Notes: generated by a model from the letters alone, not told the origin. A stretch of 64,000 nucleotides of DNA from Micromonospora costi (GCF_003626655.1 NZ_RBAN01000004.1:372001-436000); one strand, 5' to 3'. Shown: positions 41,391 through 51,103, numbered from the stretch's first letter. A program made the numbers and translations.

Positions 41391-42992
41391 TCACCCGAAC
41401 GCGGCGGCGAGTTCGTCGTCGACGACCGCGATCGGGTGCCCGCCGGCGTCGTACGCGACGAGCCGGCCGTGCGCCATCGTCGCGGACCGGAACGAGAAGA
41501 CGCGCGGCCCCGCGTACGGGGACAGCAGCGGGATGACGCGCGGCGCGCCACCGGGTGCCGAGTAGTACTCCAACCGCGTCACGCGCGCCGACACGACCCC
41601 GTTCACCCGCACCTTGGTCTTCTCCTTGCGGGTGCCGAACGTGACCGGCGCGCCCGTGCCGTAGGCCGCGCACGCGGTCGCGCTGCGGCACACGAAGAAG
41701 TACCGCGGGTTGGTGACGTCGTCGAGCGCGTACGCCTTGAACGTGGGATCGGCTCCCGCGGGCAGCGGCTGCACGGCGAAGAACGCGACGGCGGCCGTGG
41801 CCGCGACCCCCACGCGCAGCCAGGCGCGCCCGGCGGGTCGGGGGCGCCGCGCCCGGGCCGTGGCGACCGCCACGCCACCGAAGCCGGTCAGACAGAGCGC
41901 GGCGACGCCGAGCGCGCGGGCGTTCTCGAACAGGAACTGCACGCCCGGGCGCGTGGCGACGGCGCTCAGTGCGGCGCCCAGCGACACGACCATCGCGGAA
42001 GCCAGCGCCACGCCGGCCGCCTTGCGGGCCACGCCCGAGGTGCCGATCAGCAGCATGGCGGCCAGCACGGGCCACACCTGGTGGTGGGTCCAGGAGACCG
42101 GCGACGCGGCCACGGTGGCGCAGCCGACGAGCACCGCGGCGTGCCCGGGGCGGCCCTGGGCCGCCAACCGCCGGGCGCGCAGCAGCGCCACCCCGCAGAT
42201 CACCGCCACGAGGCCGGCCCACAGCAGCGGAAGGGACGCCTCGTCGACCCCCACCCGCAGCAGCATCCCGTGCAGGGACTGGTTGCCCAGCGAGGCGAGG
42301 TTGCCGATCCGGTCGGTCGCCAGCATCGTCCTGGTCCAGTAGGTCCAGCTCTCCCCCGGCAGCACCGCGGCGGCCAGCCCCGCACACGCCAGGAACGTCC
42401 CGGCCGCGCGTGCGGCGTCGCGGTAGCGGCCGGTCACGACGAAGTAGACCACGAACAGCAGCGGGGTGAGCTTGACGGCCGAGGCCACCCCGACGAGTAC
42501 GCCCCGCAGGCGTGGCGGCACGACCTCCATGCCGTCGAGCAGGGCCAGGAGCACGACGAAGATGCTGACCTGGCCGAAGCGGAGGTTGCTCTGCACCGGT
42601 GCGGAGAGCATCAGCACGAGCGCCACGGCGGCCACCGCGGTGTGGCGCCGCGACGGCGTCCGCGCGACCGCGGTGCCCACCGGCACGGCGAGGGCGACGA
42701 CCGCCGCGACGGTCGCCAGCAGCCACGCGACCTGTAGCACCGGTTCGGGTACGAGGGTGATCGGCCCCAGCACGAGCGCCGCGAACGGCGGATAGGTGAA
42801 GGGGCCGCCGTTCTCCGCCACGTACGCGTACAGCGGGCGCCCGGCGCGCAGGTCGGTCAACGCTCCATAGTAGATGTGCAGGTCGGACAGCCGGTCCTCG
42901 CGCCGCATGACGAGCAGGGCCGAGACCAGCGCGACCGTGGCGAACGCCGCCCACAGCAGCGCCGCCCGTCGATCCCGCACGGTTGCCAGCAT
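41391..42992 (-). CDS. GT87-family mannosyltransferase (DUF2029), membrane
   Basis: A 533-residue polytopic glycosyltransferase with about ten helices, using polyprenyl-phosphate-mannose on the outer face as PimE and related lipoarabinomannan enzymes do. The catalytic-type Asp is in SDLHIYYGALTDLRAG in the first outer loop; GPFTYPPFAALVLGP and ASAVKLTPLLFVVYFV are GT87 landmarks. Unusually it carries about 120 residues beyond the last helix (from ADPTFKAYAL), predicted outside, with two Cys. The DUF418 remnant follows. Confidence 0.82.
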   Translation of the reverse strand: MLATVRDRRAALLWAAFATVALVSALLVMRREDRLSDLHIYYGALTDLRAGRPLYAYVAENGGPFTYPPFAALVLGPITLVPEPVLQVAWLLATVAAVVALAVPVGTAVARTPSRRHTAVAAVALVLMLSAPVQSNLRFGQVSIFVVLLALLDGMEVVPPRLRGVLVGVASAVKLTPLLFVVYFVVTGRYRDAARAAGTFLACAGLAAAVLPGESWTYWTRTMLATDRIGNLASLGNQSLHGMLLRVGVDEASLPLLWAGLVAVICGVALLRARRLAAQGRPGHAAVLVGCATVAASPVSWTHHQVWPVLAAMLLIGTSGVARKAAGVALASAMVVSLGAALSAVATRPGVQFLFENARALGVAALCLTGFGGVAVATARARRPRPAGRAWLRVGVAATAAVAFFAVQPLPAGADPTFKAYALDDVTNPRYFFVCRSATACAAYGTGAPVTFGTRKEKTKVRVNGVVSARVTRLEYYSAPGGAPRVIPLLSPYAGPRVFSFRSATMAHGRLVAYDAGGHPIAVVDDELAAAFG

Positions 42993-43108
42993 AGGGTTCC
43001 GCGGCCGGAGGCAGGGCCCCCTGCGCCCGTGGTTCCGCCCCGGTCGTCCGACGGCCGGGCGGGCGGCGGCTCGCGCCGCCGTCCGCCCGAGGTACGCCGC
43101 TTCCCCGG

Positions 43109-43573
43109 TCAGCCCCAGTTCTGCGGGGCTGGCTGGCGGGTGGTGGCGTTGATCCGGTTGAAGAAGTTGGTGGTGGCGATCCAGAGCACGATCGCCGCCA
43201 ACTCCTTCTCCCCGAAGTGCCGGGCCGCCTCCGCCCAGATGTCGTCCGGCACGGCGTCGGCCTTGTCGGCCAGCCGGGTGGCGGCCTCCGCGAGCGCGAG
43301 CGCGGCTCGCTCGGCGTCGGTGAAGTACGGCGTCTCCCGCCAGACGGCGACCGTGAACAGCCGCTCGTCGGTCTCGCCGGCCTTGCGCATCGACCGGGCG
43401 CCCGAGTCGACGCACGCGCTGCACCCGTTGATCTGGCTGGCCCGCAGGTGTACGAGCTCCAGGACGCTCTCGGGCACGCCGGCCGAGTGCGCCGCCCGGT
43501 ACAGCAGGTTGACGGCCTTCACGGCGTCCGGCAGCAGCCCGGCGGGGTTGGCGATGCGCGGTTCGATGGTCAT
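43109..43573 (-). CDS. AhpD-like carboxymuconolactone decarboxylase-family protein
   Basis: A 154-residue protein. It has the peroxidatic CxxC of AhpD-type members in INGCSACVDSG, with ELVHLRASQ before and ERLFTVAVWRET after. It is therefore a thiol peroxidase-like protein, not a second PcaC. It is divergent from the ECF sigma factor at 43722, a pairing well known for ECF41 sigma factors, and probably its main target. It ends in a short hairpin-forming sequence. Confidence 0.85.
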   Translation of the reverse strand: MTIEPRIANPAGLLPDAVKAVNLLYRAAHSAGVPESVLELVHLRASQINGCSACVDSGARSMRKAGETDERLFTVAVWRETPYFTDAERAALALAEAATRLADKADAVPDDIWAEAARHFGEKELAAIVLWIATTNFFNRINATTRQPAPQNWG

Positions 43574-43644
43574 GTGTCGTCCGTCCTGTCCTCTAGGCTT
43601 GCCGGGTCCGTCGCGGCGCGGCGTCCCGGTGGGTTCACTGGTAT

Positions 43645-43671
43645 GTCGGCGCCGGGCCGGACGACGTGACA
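43645..43671 (-). promoter_or_regulatory. Candidate ECF41 promoter for the AhpD-like gene
   Basis: On the minus strand TGTCACG, 16 bases, CGAC. Reported ECF41 promoters have TGTCACA-N16-CGTC; one base differs in each element. The leader would be about 65 bases. Confidence 0.45.
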
Positions 43672-43721
43672 GACGTGGCGACGGTCACATCGGCACGGGC
43701 ACGGCGAACGGGGTGGAGACC

Positions 43722-44603
43722 ATGCACGACGCGGACCTGCTGGCCAGACGCTTCGAGGAGCACCGGCCCCGGCTGCGGGCGGTCGCCCACCGGATGCTCG
43801 GCTCCGGCTCGGAGGCCGAGGACGCCGTGCAGGACACCTGGTTGCGGCTGAGCCGGGCCGACGCGGACCGGATCGACAACCTCGGCGGTTGGCTCACGAC
43901 CACGGTCGGCCGGGTCTGCCTGGACCGGCTGCGCGCCCGGACCGCCCGGCCCGAGCAGCCGTGGGACGCGGACGAGGGTGAGCCCGGCCCGACCGAGGGC
44001 GAGCCCGTCGATCCCGAGCGGGAGGCCGTGCGCACCGAGTCGGTCGGCCGGGCGCTGCTGGTCGTGCTCGACACGCTCGCGCCCACCGAGCGGTTCGTGT
44101 TCGTGCTGCACGACATGTTCGCCGTCTCCTTCGACGAGATCGCCTCGGTGGTGGACCGCAGCCCCGCGGCCGTGCGGCAGATCGCCAGCCGGGCGCGCCG
44201 CCGGGTGCAGCTCGGTGGGCCGGTCCGGGAGACGGATCCGGCGCGTCAGCGGCAGGTCGTGGAGGCGTTCCTCGCCGCCTCCCGGGAGGGCCGGTTCGAC
44301 GACCTGGTCACCCTGTTGGACCCGCACGTCGTGCTGCGTGCCGACCCTGCGGGCGTCGGCCTGGGAGCGCGCGCGGAGACCCGTGGCTCGGCGGCGGTGG
44401 CCGGCTTCTTCAACGGCCGCGCGCAGGGCGCCGTGCCCGCGTACGTGGACGCGGCCCCGGGCGCGGTCGTGGTGGTCGACGGGCAGGTCCGGATCGTGCT
44501 CACCTTCGTCGTCACCGACCGGATCATCGCCATCGAGGCCGTGGCGGACCCGGAGCACATCGCGGCGCTCGACCTCGCGACGGGCGACCCGGCCGCGCGG
44601 TGA
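43722..44603 (+). CDS. ECF41-type RNA polymerase sigma factor (SigJ-like)
   Basis: A 293-residue sigma factor. Region 2 is at residues about 8-75 (RRFEEHRPRLRAVAHRML, SEAEDAVQDTWLRLSR), region 4 near 130-185 (TERFVFVLHDMF, FDEIASVVDRSPAAVRQI), followed by a 100-residue SnoaL-like domain (RQVVEAFLAASREGRFDDLV) that regulates the sigma factor in place of a separate anti-sigma protein. ATG at 43722 follows GGGGTGGAG. Its partner gene is the divergent AhpD-like protein. Confidence 0.87.
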   Translation: MHDADLLARRFEEHRPRLRAVAHRMLGSGSEAEDAVQDTWLRLSRADADRIDNLGGWLTTTVGRVCLDRLRARTARPEQPWDADEGEPGPTEGEPVDPEREAVRTESVGRALLVVLDTLAPTERFVFVLHDMFAVSFDEIASVVDRSPAAVRQIASRARRRVQLGGPVRETDPARQRQVVEAFLAASREGRFDDLVTLLDPHVVLRADPAGVGLGARAETRGSAAVAGFFNGRAQGAVPAYVDAAPGAVVVVDGQVRIVLTFVVTDRIIAIEAVADPEHIAALDLATGDPAAR

Positions 44604-44648
44604 CCGGGGAATCGCCCGCCGGCCCGGCACCGGGCCGGCGGCCGGAGG

Positions 44649-45263
44649 TCAGCGAGCCGTCCCGGGTGGCAGGAGCACCACGTGCAGGTTCCGGGGGCCG
44701 TGGACGCCCTCGACCCGGTTCAGTTCGATGTCGCTGGTGGCGGAGGGCCCGCTGATCCAGGTGAGCGGGCGGCGCGGATCGAGCCGGGCGACCGCGTCCG
44801 GCAGGCCCGCGACCACCTGCTCGGCCCGCAGGACGCACACGTGCACGTCGGGCAGGAGCGTGATGACCCGCCGGCCCTGGTCGGGGGCGCCGTCGAGGAC
44901 GATGGTGCCGGTCTCGGCCACGGCGAGCGCCGCCGCGGTGACCACACCGTCCAGGGCGGCGATCTGGTCGGTGCCGAGGGCGTCGTCGGTGACGGCCGTG
45001 ACCGTGGCGGGCAGCCATCGGCGGGGCAGCCCCGGCGGGACCACGATCCGCCGGCCGCCCAGGACGGCGTCGACGACCTCGGCCACCGCGTCGTCGGTGC
45101 ACCGGTGCACGGTGGCGCGGTAGTCGGTGAGCCGGTGCACCAGCAGGTCGAGGTCGGCCTCGGCGCCCGCCCGGCGGTAGTCGCGTGGCACGGCGGCGGG
45201 TGCGGCAGGTGCGGCGCCGCGGGCGGCCCGCAGCCGCGCGAGGACCTCCTCCCGCTGGCTCAC
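44649..45263 (-). CDS. lutC: Lactate utilisation protein LutC (LUD domain)
   Basis: A 204-residue LUD-domain protein, third component of the LutABC L-lactate-oxidising complex. The LUD landmarks are VAEVVDAVLGGRRIVVPPGL, AALAVAETGTIVLDG and PRRPLTWISGPSATSDIELN (the conserved SATSDIE motif). GTG at 45263 overlaps the lutB stop by four bases. It lies last in the operon. Confidence 0.9.
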   Translation of the reverse strand: MSQREEVLARLRAARGAAPAAPAAVPRDYRRAGAEADLDLLVHRLTDYRATVHRCTDDAVAEVVDAVLGGRRIVVPPGLPRRWLPATVTAVTDDALGTDQIAALDGVVTAAALAVAETGTIVLDGAPDQGRRVITLLPDVHVCVLRAEQVVAGLPDAVARLDPRRPLTWISGPSATSDIELNRVEGVHGPRNLHVVLLPPGTAR

Positions 45264-46690
45264 CGCTGCGCCCACCACTGGCGGAAGGTCCGCGGCGGGG
45301 GCTCCGGCAGGTCGCGGCTTGCTGTCCAGCCGGAAAGTGGCGGCGGCAGTCCGCGACCGCGGCGGCCGGCGAGGCGGCTGAGGCGGGCGGCGCGCTGCGC
45401 GGCCGTGTACAGCGCGGGGTGGTCCATGACGTATGCGGCCGCGGCCATCGCCGCCGCCTCGGCCCTCGGGTGGGGCGCCCGGTCGCGCAGGTGCACCAGC
45501 AGCTCCGGAATGTTGATCTTCACGGGGCAGGCGTCGTAGCAGGCGCCGCAGAGCGTCGAGGCGTACGGCAGGGAGGCGTTGTCGGCCACGCCCGTGAGCT
45601 GCGGAGACAGCACCGCCCCAATGGGCCCGGGGTAGACCGACCCGTACGCGTGCCCACCGGTGCGCTCGTAGACCGGGCACACGTTCAGGCAGGCGGAGCA
45701 GCGGATGCAGTGCAACGCCTGCCGGCCGACCTCGTCGGCGAGGACGGCGCTACGCCCGTTGTCGAGCAGCACCAGATGGACCGCCTGCGGGCCGTCGCCC
45801 GGGGTGACACCGGTCCACATGGACGTGTAGGGGTTCATCCGCTCCCCCGTGGACGCCCGGGGCAGCAGTTGCAGGAACACCTCCAGGTCCTGCCAGGTGG
45901 GCACCACCTTCTCCACACCCATCACGGTGATCAGGGTCTCCGGCAGGGTGAGGCACATCCGCCCGTTGCCCTCGGACTCCACGACCGCGAGCGTGCCGGT
46001 CTCGGCGACGGCGAAGTTCGCCCCCGACACGGCCACCGGCGTACTGAGGAACGTCTCCCGCAGGTACCGGCGCGCGGCGGCAGCCAACGCGGCCGGGTCG
46101 TCGGTGAGCGCCGGATCCACCCCGGGCATGGCACGCAGGAAGATCTCCCGGATCTCCGCCCGGTTGCGGTGGATCGCCGGCACGAGGATGTGGCTGGGCC
46201 GGTCGTCGCCGAGCTGCACGATCAGCTCGGCCAGGTCGGTCTCGACCGACGTGATGCCCGCCGCCTCCAGCGCCTCGTTGAGACCGATCTCCTGCGTCGC
46301 CATGGACTTGACCTTGATGACCCGGTCACTGCCGGTCGCCGCCACCAGTTCGGTCACGATGCGGTTGGCCTCCACCGCGTCGGCGGCCCAGTGCACCGTG
46401 CCACCCGCCGCGGTGACCGCCAATTCGAGCTGTTCGAGCAGTTCCGGCAGACGGGCGAGCACGTCGGCCTTGATCGCGGACCCGGCCGCGCGCAACTGCT
46501 GCCAGTCGGGCAGTTCGGCGATGACCGCGCCGGACTTGGCGCGGATCGTCGTGGTGGCGTGCCCGAGGTTGCGGCGCAGCTGCGGGTCGGCGAGCGCCCG
46601 CCGCGCGGCGGCCGGGAACGGCTCGTCGCCACGCAGGTGCCCCACACCGCGCGGCGCGGTCGCGGGCATGCCGAGGAAGGTGCGGCTCAC
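45260..46690 (-). CDS. lutB: Lactate utilisation iron-sulfur protein LutB
   Basis: A 476-residue LUD-domain protein with a ferredoxin-like tail. LUD region: KVKSMATQEIGLNEALEAAG and GANFAVAETGTLAVVESEGN. Two 4Fe-4S sites follow near residues 333-345 (CIRCSACLNVCPVY) and 383-391 (CGACYDACP), then the LUD-type C-terminus. GTG at 46690 overlaps the lutA stop by four bases. It carries electrons from L-lactate oxidation to the membrane chain. Confidence 0.92.
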   Translation of the reverse strand: MSRTFLGMPATAPRGVGHLRGDEPFPAAARRALADPQLRRNLGHATTTIRAKSGAVIAELPDWQQLRAAGSAIKADVLARLPELLEQLELAVTAAGGTVHWAADAVEANRIVTELVAATGSDRVIKVKSMATQEIGLNEALEAAGITSVETDLAELIVQLGDDRPSHILVPAIHRNRAEIREIFLRAMPGVDPALTDDPAALAAAARRYLRETFLSTPVAVSGANFAVAETGTLAVVESEGNGRMCLTLPETLITVMGVEKVVPTWQDLEVFLQLLPRASTGERMNPYTSMWTGVTPGDGPQAVHLVLLDNGRSAVLADEVGRQALHCIRCSACLNVCPVYERTGGHAYGSVYPGPIGAVLSPQLTGVADNASLPYASTLCGACYDACPVKINIPELLVHLRDRAPHPRAEAAAMAAAAYVMDHPALYTAAQRAARLSRLAGRRGRGLPPPLSGWTASRDLPEPPPRTFRQWWAQR

Positions 46691-47460
46691 GTGCGTGCCC
46701 CCGTCCGTCCCGCCGCGGCGACGGCGCCGGTCTCCTCGGTCGCGGCGAGGATCTCCGCGAGGTGCACGGTGCGGACGCCGGTGCGCAGCCGGGACAGCCC
46801 CCCGCCGATGTGCATGAGGCAGGAGGAGTCCCCCGCCGTGCAGACGTCGGCGCCGGTGGACAGGACGTGCCGCAGCTTGTCGGCGAGCATCGCCGTCGAC
46901 GTGTCGGCGTTCTTGACCGCGAAGGTGCCGCCGAAGCCGCAGCACTGCTCCGCCTGCGGCAGCTCCACCAGCTCCAGCCCCCGCACCTGCCGCAGCAGCC
47001 GCAACGGCCGGTCCCCCACCCGCAGCACCCGCAGCGAGTGGCAGGTCGGGTGGTACGTCACCCGGTGCGGGAAGTACGCCCCCACATCGGTCACCCCGAG
47101 CACGTCCACGAGGAACTCCGACAGCTCGTACGTGCGCGCGGCGACCTCCTCGGCCTGACCGGCCAACCGCTCGTCGCCCGCCCGCCGGGCCACCATGGCG
47201 TGCTGGTGCCGCACCGATCCGACGCAGGACCCGGACGGCGCCACCACCACGTCGTACGGGGCGAAGGTGCGCACGTGGCGGCGCACGAGCGGCAGCGCGT
47301 CGCCGAGGTAGCCCGTGTTGACGTGCATCTGGCCGCAGCAGGTCTGCGCCTCGGGGAAGACGACCTCATGGCCGAGCCGCTCCAGCAGCCGGACGGTCGC
47401 GGTGGCCGCCGCGGGGAACATCGTGTCGGCCAGGCACGTCACGAACAGTGCGACCCGCAT
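46687..47460 (-). CDS. lutA: Lactate utilisation protein LutA (CCG domains)
   Basis: A 257-residue protein with two cysteine-rich CCG domains: FVTCLADTMFP and TCCGQMHVNTGY (near residue 52), then YHPTCHSLRVL and AEQCCGFGGTF (near residue 180). These bind iron-sulfur cofactor in the LutABC/GlpC group. ATG at 47460 gives the standard N-terminus; upstream in-frame codons are low-complexity. Same strand as the GH95 gene, 168 bases downstream of it, so read-through from that gene is possible. Confidence 0.9.
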   Translation of the reverse strand: MRVALFVTCLADTMFPAAATATVRLLERLGHEVVFPEAQTCCGQMHVNTGYLGDALPLVRRHVRTFAPYDVVVAPSGSCVGSVRHQHAMVARRAGDERLAGQAEEVAARTYELSEFLVDVLGVTDVGAYFPHRVTYHPTCHSLRVLRVGDRPLRLLRQVRGLELVELPQAEQCCGFGGTFAVKNADTSTAMLADKLRHVLSTGADVCTAGDSSCLMHIGGGLSRLRTGVRTVHLAEILAATEETGAVAAAGRTGART

Positions 47461-47628
47461 CGTCACCCGCCCATCCGGTGCCCGGCCGACCACCGGGCCG
47501 CCTCGTCCGCCGCCCGCCCGGCCGGGCCCGCCAGGCCGGGTCGCGGCACCGCTCGGGCGGCCATTCGATCAGATCGCCCGCCGATCCGCAACGGCGTGAC
47601 GGCCCGCGGCCGGGGCGCCCGGGGGCGC

Positions 47629-50600
47629 TCAGCCGAAGGCACGGCTCTGCCAGGTGCGCACCTGGTCGGCCGGCAGCGCCTCGGGGAGGATGGCCATCCG
47701 GTCCACCTCGCCGGTGAGCCGCTGCCCGCCGTCCTGGTCGGCGGCGAAGCGCAGTTCGCGGGTGGCGCAGCCGACGATGCCACCGTCGGGAACCTTGGCC
47801 GTCCCGGCCTGCTGGCCGTCGACGTAGACGACGATGGCTCCCGCGTCGTCCATGGTGACCGCCAGGTCGACATACCGGCCGACGGGCACGGTTGCGGTGC
47901 TGGTGACTCCGGTGCCGGAGCCGATGAACCGCAGTTGGTTGCTCGGGGTCAGGTCGACGAGCACGCCGTCGGTGCCGGGGTCGCCGCCGGGCTGGAAGTC
48001 GAAGAGCCGACGGTAGCTGCCGCTCGTGGTCACCTTGACCTCGGCGGCGAACGTGGCGGCCTCCACGAAGCCCAGTGTCGTGGGTGCGGTCCGAAGGTAG
48101 CGGGCGCCGTCGAGGACCAGGGCGCTGCCGGTCGGTCCGTCCGCGACGTACGCCGCACCGTTCTGGACCGTCGCGGTGCGCCCGTGGGGCGACCGGTCGG
48201 CGATCGTGTCCCCGCTGGTGGGGTCCCAGGCGACGAGGGGTTGGCCGGGGTCCGGCCGGCCGCATGGTGGCGGTACGGGCAGCGCGATGCCGGCCCACGC
48301 GGACGCGCGCCACCCGTCGCCGACGAGGCGCGCCTCGATCCGGTTCGGGCCTGGTGTGGCCTCCGTGCCCGGCGTGACCGTGAACCGGTAGACCTGGACG
48401 TCACCGGCGCGCAGGCGGGGCACGTCGAACCGGGCGGGGCGGGCGGCCCACCCGGCCGGCAGGTTCAGCTTCAGCGTCGACGGGGCGAGCTTGTCCGACG
48501 CCCGGACCGTCACGGCGACAATCCCGGACTGGCCGGCCTCCAGGGTCGGCGGCGCGTCGACGGCGAAGGTGACCTGCGCGGTGGCGACGTACCGGTGCCC
48601 CTTGCGGGCGTCGAAGGTGAGCCGCTCACCCTGTGACCGCGCGTCGACCCGCTTGCCGGTCGTGGCGTCCATGAGGCGGAACGGGCCGGCGAAGAGAGGG
48701 CTGCGGAGGTTCACCTCGCCGGCCCGGCCCGCGGTCACGGCGATCTCGGTGGCGGCGCCGGCCGACCATCTCGTGTCGACGGTGAGGTCGCCCCGGGCGC
48801 GCAGCCCGCTGACCGAGCCGTTCTTCCACGCGCCCGGGAGCGCCGGGAGGACGTGGACGTCCCCGCTCTGGCTCTGCAGCAGCATCTCGGCGACGCCCGA
48901 GGTGGCGCCGAAGTTGCCGTCGATCTGGAACGGCGGGTGGGTGTCCCAGAGGTTGGCGAGGGTGCTCTGGCGCAGTTGTTCGGTGAGCATCTTGTGCGCG
49001 TGGTCGCCGTCGAGGAGCCGGGCCCAGAAATTGATCTTCCAGGCCTTGCTCCAGCCGGTGCCGCCGTCGCCCCGCGCGGTGAGCGAGACCTTGGCCGCAG
49101 CCGCCAGCTCGGGGTCCTTCAGCGCGGAGATCTGGGCGCCGGGATGCAGGGCGAACAGGTGCGACACGTGCCGGTGCTCGTTGTCCGGGTCGTCCAGATC
49201 GGCCTTCCACTCCTGCAACTGGCCCCACGAGCCGACGCGGATCCCCGGGTCGAGCCGGTCGAGCGCGGCCCGCACCTGCTTGCGGAACGCGTTGTCCCCT
49301 CCGACGATCCCGGCCGCCTCGACGGTGTTGGTGAACAGCTCCCACACGATCTGCTGGGACATCGAGGCGCCCGCCGTGAAGTCGCCCTGCTCGGGCGAGT
49401 AGCTGGGTGACACCACGAGCGTGCCGTCGCGCGGGTCGACGACCAGCTCGTCGAGCCAGAACTGGGCCAGCTGCCTCATCACGGGGTACGCCCGTTCCCG
49501 CAGGAACCGCTCGTCTCGCGTGAACTGGTAGTGCTGGTAGTAGTGCTGGGCGAGCCAGGCGCCCGCCTCGGGGAACCAGAACGAGGTGGCCCAGTTGTGC
49601 AGGCCGGTGAAGCCGTAGGGGTTGGTCTCGTTGTTCACCACCCAGCCCCGGTTGCCGTAGATCTCGCGGGCGGTGACCTGACCCGGCGGGACCATCGCGT
49701 CGACGTAGTCGAACAGGGGCCCGGTGGTCTCCGACAGGTTCGTGATCTCGGCGGGCCAGTAGTTCATCTGCAGGTTGATGTTCACGTGGTAGTCGGCGTC
49801 CCAGGGCGGGCTGGTCGAGTTGTTCCAGACGCCCTGGAGGTTCGCCGGCAGTGAGCCCGCCCGGGACGACGCGATCAGCAGGTAGCGCCCGTACTGGAAG
49901 AAGAGCGCCTCCAGGGCCCGGTCCGCGGGCGAGTCGCCGCCGGTGTAGCGGCGGAGCAGGTCGTCGGTGGGGATGTCGGGCATCTGCTGCCCGATGTCCA
50001 GGCGGACGCGGTCGAACAGGGCCCGGTGGTCGGCGGCGTGCGCGGCGAGCAGGTCGGCGTACGTCCTGGCGGCCGCGGCGTCCACGGCGGCCGTCACCGC
50101 GGGGTGCGGGTCGACGCCCCGGTAGGTCGGGTAGCGGGCCGCGTAGTCGGTGCCCGCGGCGAGGATGAGCGTGGCCGAGTCGGCGTCCCGGACGGTGACG
50201 GTGCCGTCGGCGCCGGAGCTGACCGCCCCGCCGTCGGCGTTCACCTGGATCTGGGACTCGTACCGGAGCTTGTTGTCGGTGAGCGCGCCGGCGAGGGTGA
50301 TGCGGCCGCCGCTGGCGGTGACCGTCTTCGACCGGTTGCCCGGCGCGGTGACCTCGGCGGTGAACCCGATCCGGCCCGGCTGGTCGGCGCTGAGCCGGAC
50401 CACGAGGACGTGGTCGGGGTAGCTCGCGAAGTACTCGCGGGTGTAGCGCACCCCGTCGTCAAGGTAGGAGACGGTGGCCACGGCGCGGCCGATGTCGAGC
50501 CCGCGGCGGTACTCCTGGACGGCGCCCGGGTCCTCGGTGAGTCGCAGCGTCAGGTCGCCGAACGTGTTGTACGAGCCGAAGCCGCTCTTGGGCTGGCCGA

Positions 50601-51027
50601 GACGGCTCGCCACCTCCTCCGGGGCGAGCCGGCCACGCTCGCTGATGAGCCGCTGCACCTCCTCGATGGCGCCTGGCCGGGGTGAGGTCCAGTTGCCGAA
50701 GTTGTAGCCGGCGGCCGAGCCGGGGCCGCCGGTCCACAGCGTCTTCTCGTTGAACTGCACCGTCTCCGCCGCGACCCGGCCGAAGACCATGCCGCCGAGG
50801 GCGCCGTTGCCGATCGGCAGCGCCTGGGTCTCCCAGTCGGTGGCCGGTTCGTCGTACCAGAGGGTGAGCGGGTCGCCGGACGCCGCGGGGGCGGCCGTCG
50901 TGGCGGCGGCGGTCGTGGCGGCGGCCGGCGTGGTGGCGGACCAGACGGGGAGCGCCGCGGCCAGCGCCGTCACGACGACGGTCGCCGCCCACCGTCGCGG
51001 GCCACGCCACCGGGAGGGGTCGTCCAT
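47629..51027 (-). CDS. Secreted GH95 alpha-L-fucosidase with NEW3 and LamG-type domains
   Basis: An 1132-residue secreted protein: signal peptide (residues about 1-38), GH95 catalytic region to about residue 800, a NEW3-like Ig domain (TLEAGQSGIVAVTVRASD near 825) and a C-terminal LamG/concanavalin-like domain. Catalytic residues of GH95 fucosidases are recognisable: the two Asn in NINLQMNYWPAE (near 420), Glu in SPSYSPEQGDF (near 545) and Asp in FQIDGNFGATSG (near 702). It would release terminal L-fucose, or L-galactose in some members. Divergent from the fucose catabolic genes. Confidence 0.9.
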   Translation of the reverse strand: MDDPSRWRGPRRWAATVVVTALAAALPVWSATTPAAATTAAATTAAPAASGDPLTLWYDEPATDWETQALPIGNGALGGMVFGRVAAETVQFNEKTLWTGGPGSAAGYNFGNWTSPRPGAIEEVQRLISERGRLAPEEVASRLGQPKSGFGSYNTFGDLTLRLTEDPGAVQEYRRGLDIGRAVATVSYLDDGVRYTREYFASYPDHVLVVRLSADQPGRIGFTAEVTAPGNRSKTVTASGGRITLAGALTDNKLRYESQIQVNADGGAVSSGADGTVTVRDADSATLILAAGTDYAARYPTYRGVDPHPAVTAAVDAAAARTYADLLAAHAADHRALFDRVRLDIGQQMPDIPTDDLLRRYTGGDSPADRALEALFFQYGRYLLIASSRAGSLPANLQGVWNNSTSPPWDADYHVNINLQMNYWPAEITNLSETTGPLFDYVDAMVPPGQVTAREIYGNRGWVVNNETNPYGFTGLHNWATSFWFPEAGAWLAQHYYQHYQFTRDERFLRERAYPVMRQLAQFWLDELVVDPRDGTLVVSPSYSPEQGDFTAGASMSQQIVWELFTNTVEAAGIVGGDNAFRKQVRAALDRLDPGIRVGSWGQLQEWKADLDDPDNEHRHVSHLFALHPGAQISALKDPELAAAAKVSLTARGDGGTGWSKAWKINFWARLLDGDHAHKMLTEQLRQSTLANLWDTHPPFQIDGNFGATSGVAEMLLQSQSGDVHVLPALPGAWKNGSVSGLRARGDLTVDTRWSAGAATEIAVTAGRAGEVNLRSPLFAGPFRLMDATTGKRVDARSQGERLTFDARKGHRYVATAQVTFAVDAPPTLEAGQSGIVAVTVRASDKLAPSTLKLNLPAGWAARPARFDVPRLRAGDVQVYRFTVTPGTEATPGPNRIEARLVGDGWRASAWAGIALPVPPPCGRPDPGQPLVAWDPTSGDTIADRSPHGRTATVQNGAAYVADGPTGSALVLDGARYLRTAPTTLGFVEAATFAAEVKVTTSGSYRRLFDFQPGGDPGTDGVLVDLTPSNQLRFIGSGTGVTSTATVPVGRYVDLAVTMDDAGAIVVYVDGQQAGTAKVPDGGIVGCATRELRFAADQDGGQRLTGEVDRMAILPEALPADQVRTWQSRAFG

Positions 51028-51103
51028 GGGGGTCTCCGGGATCGTCCGAGGGCCGGGATGGAGGCGGGCGTGCTCTCTCGGCGAGGCCGATCACGTGCGA
51101 CAC

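Noticed and set aside
43110..43131. Hairpin CAGCCCCAGTTCTGCGGGGCTG as a terminator
   Set aside because: It overlaps the last codons of the AhpD-like gene and continues into coding sequence, so it is weak evidence.
43109..43573. A second 4-carboxymuconolactone decarboxylase of the aromatic pathway
   Set aside because: It has the AhpD-type CxxC and sits with an ECF41 sigma factor, so it belongs to that unit.
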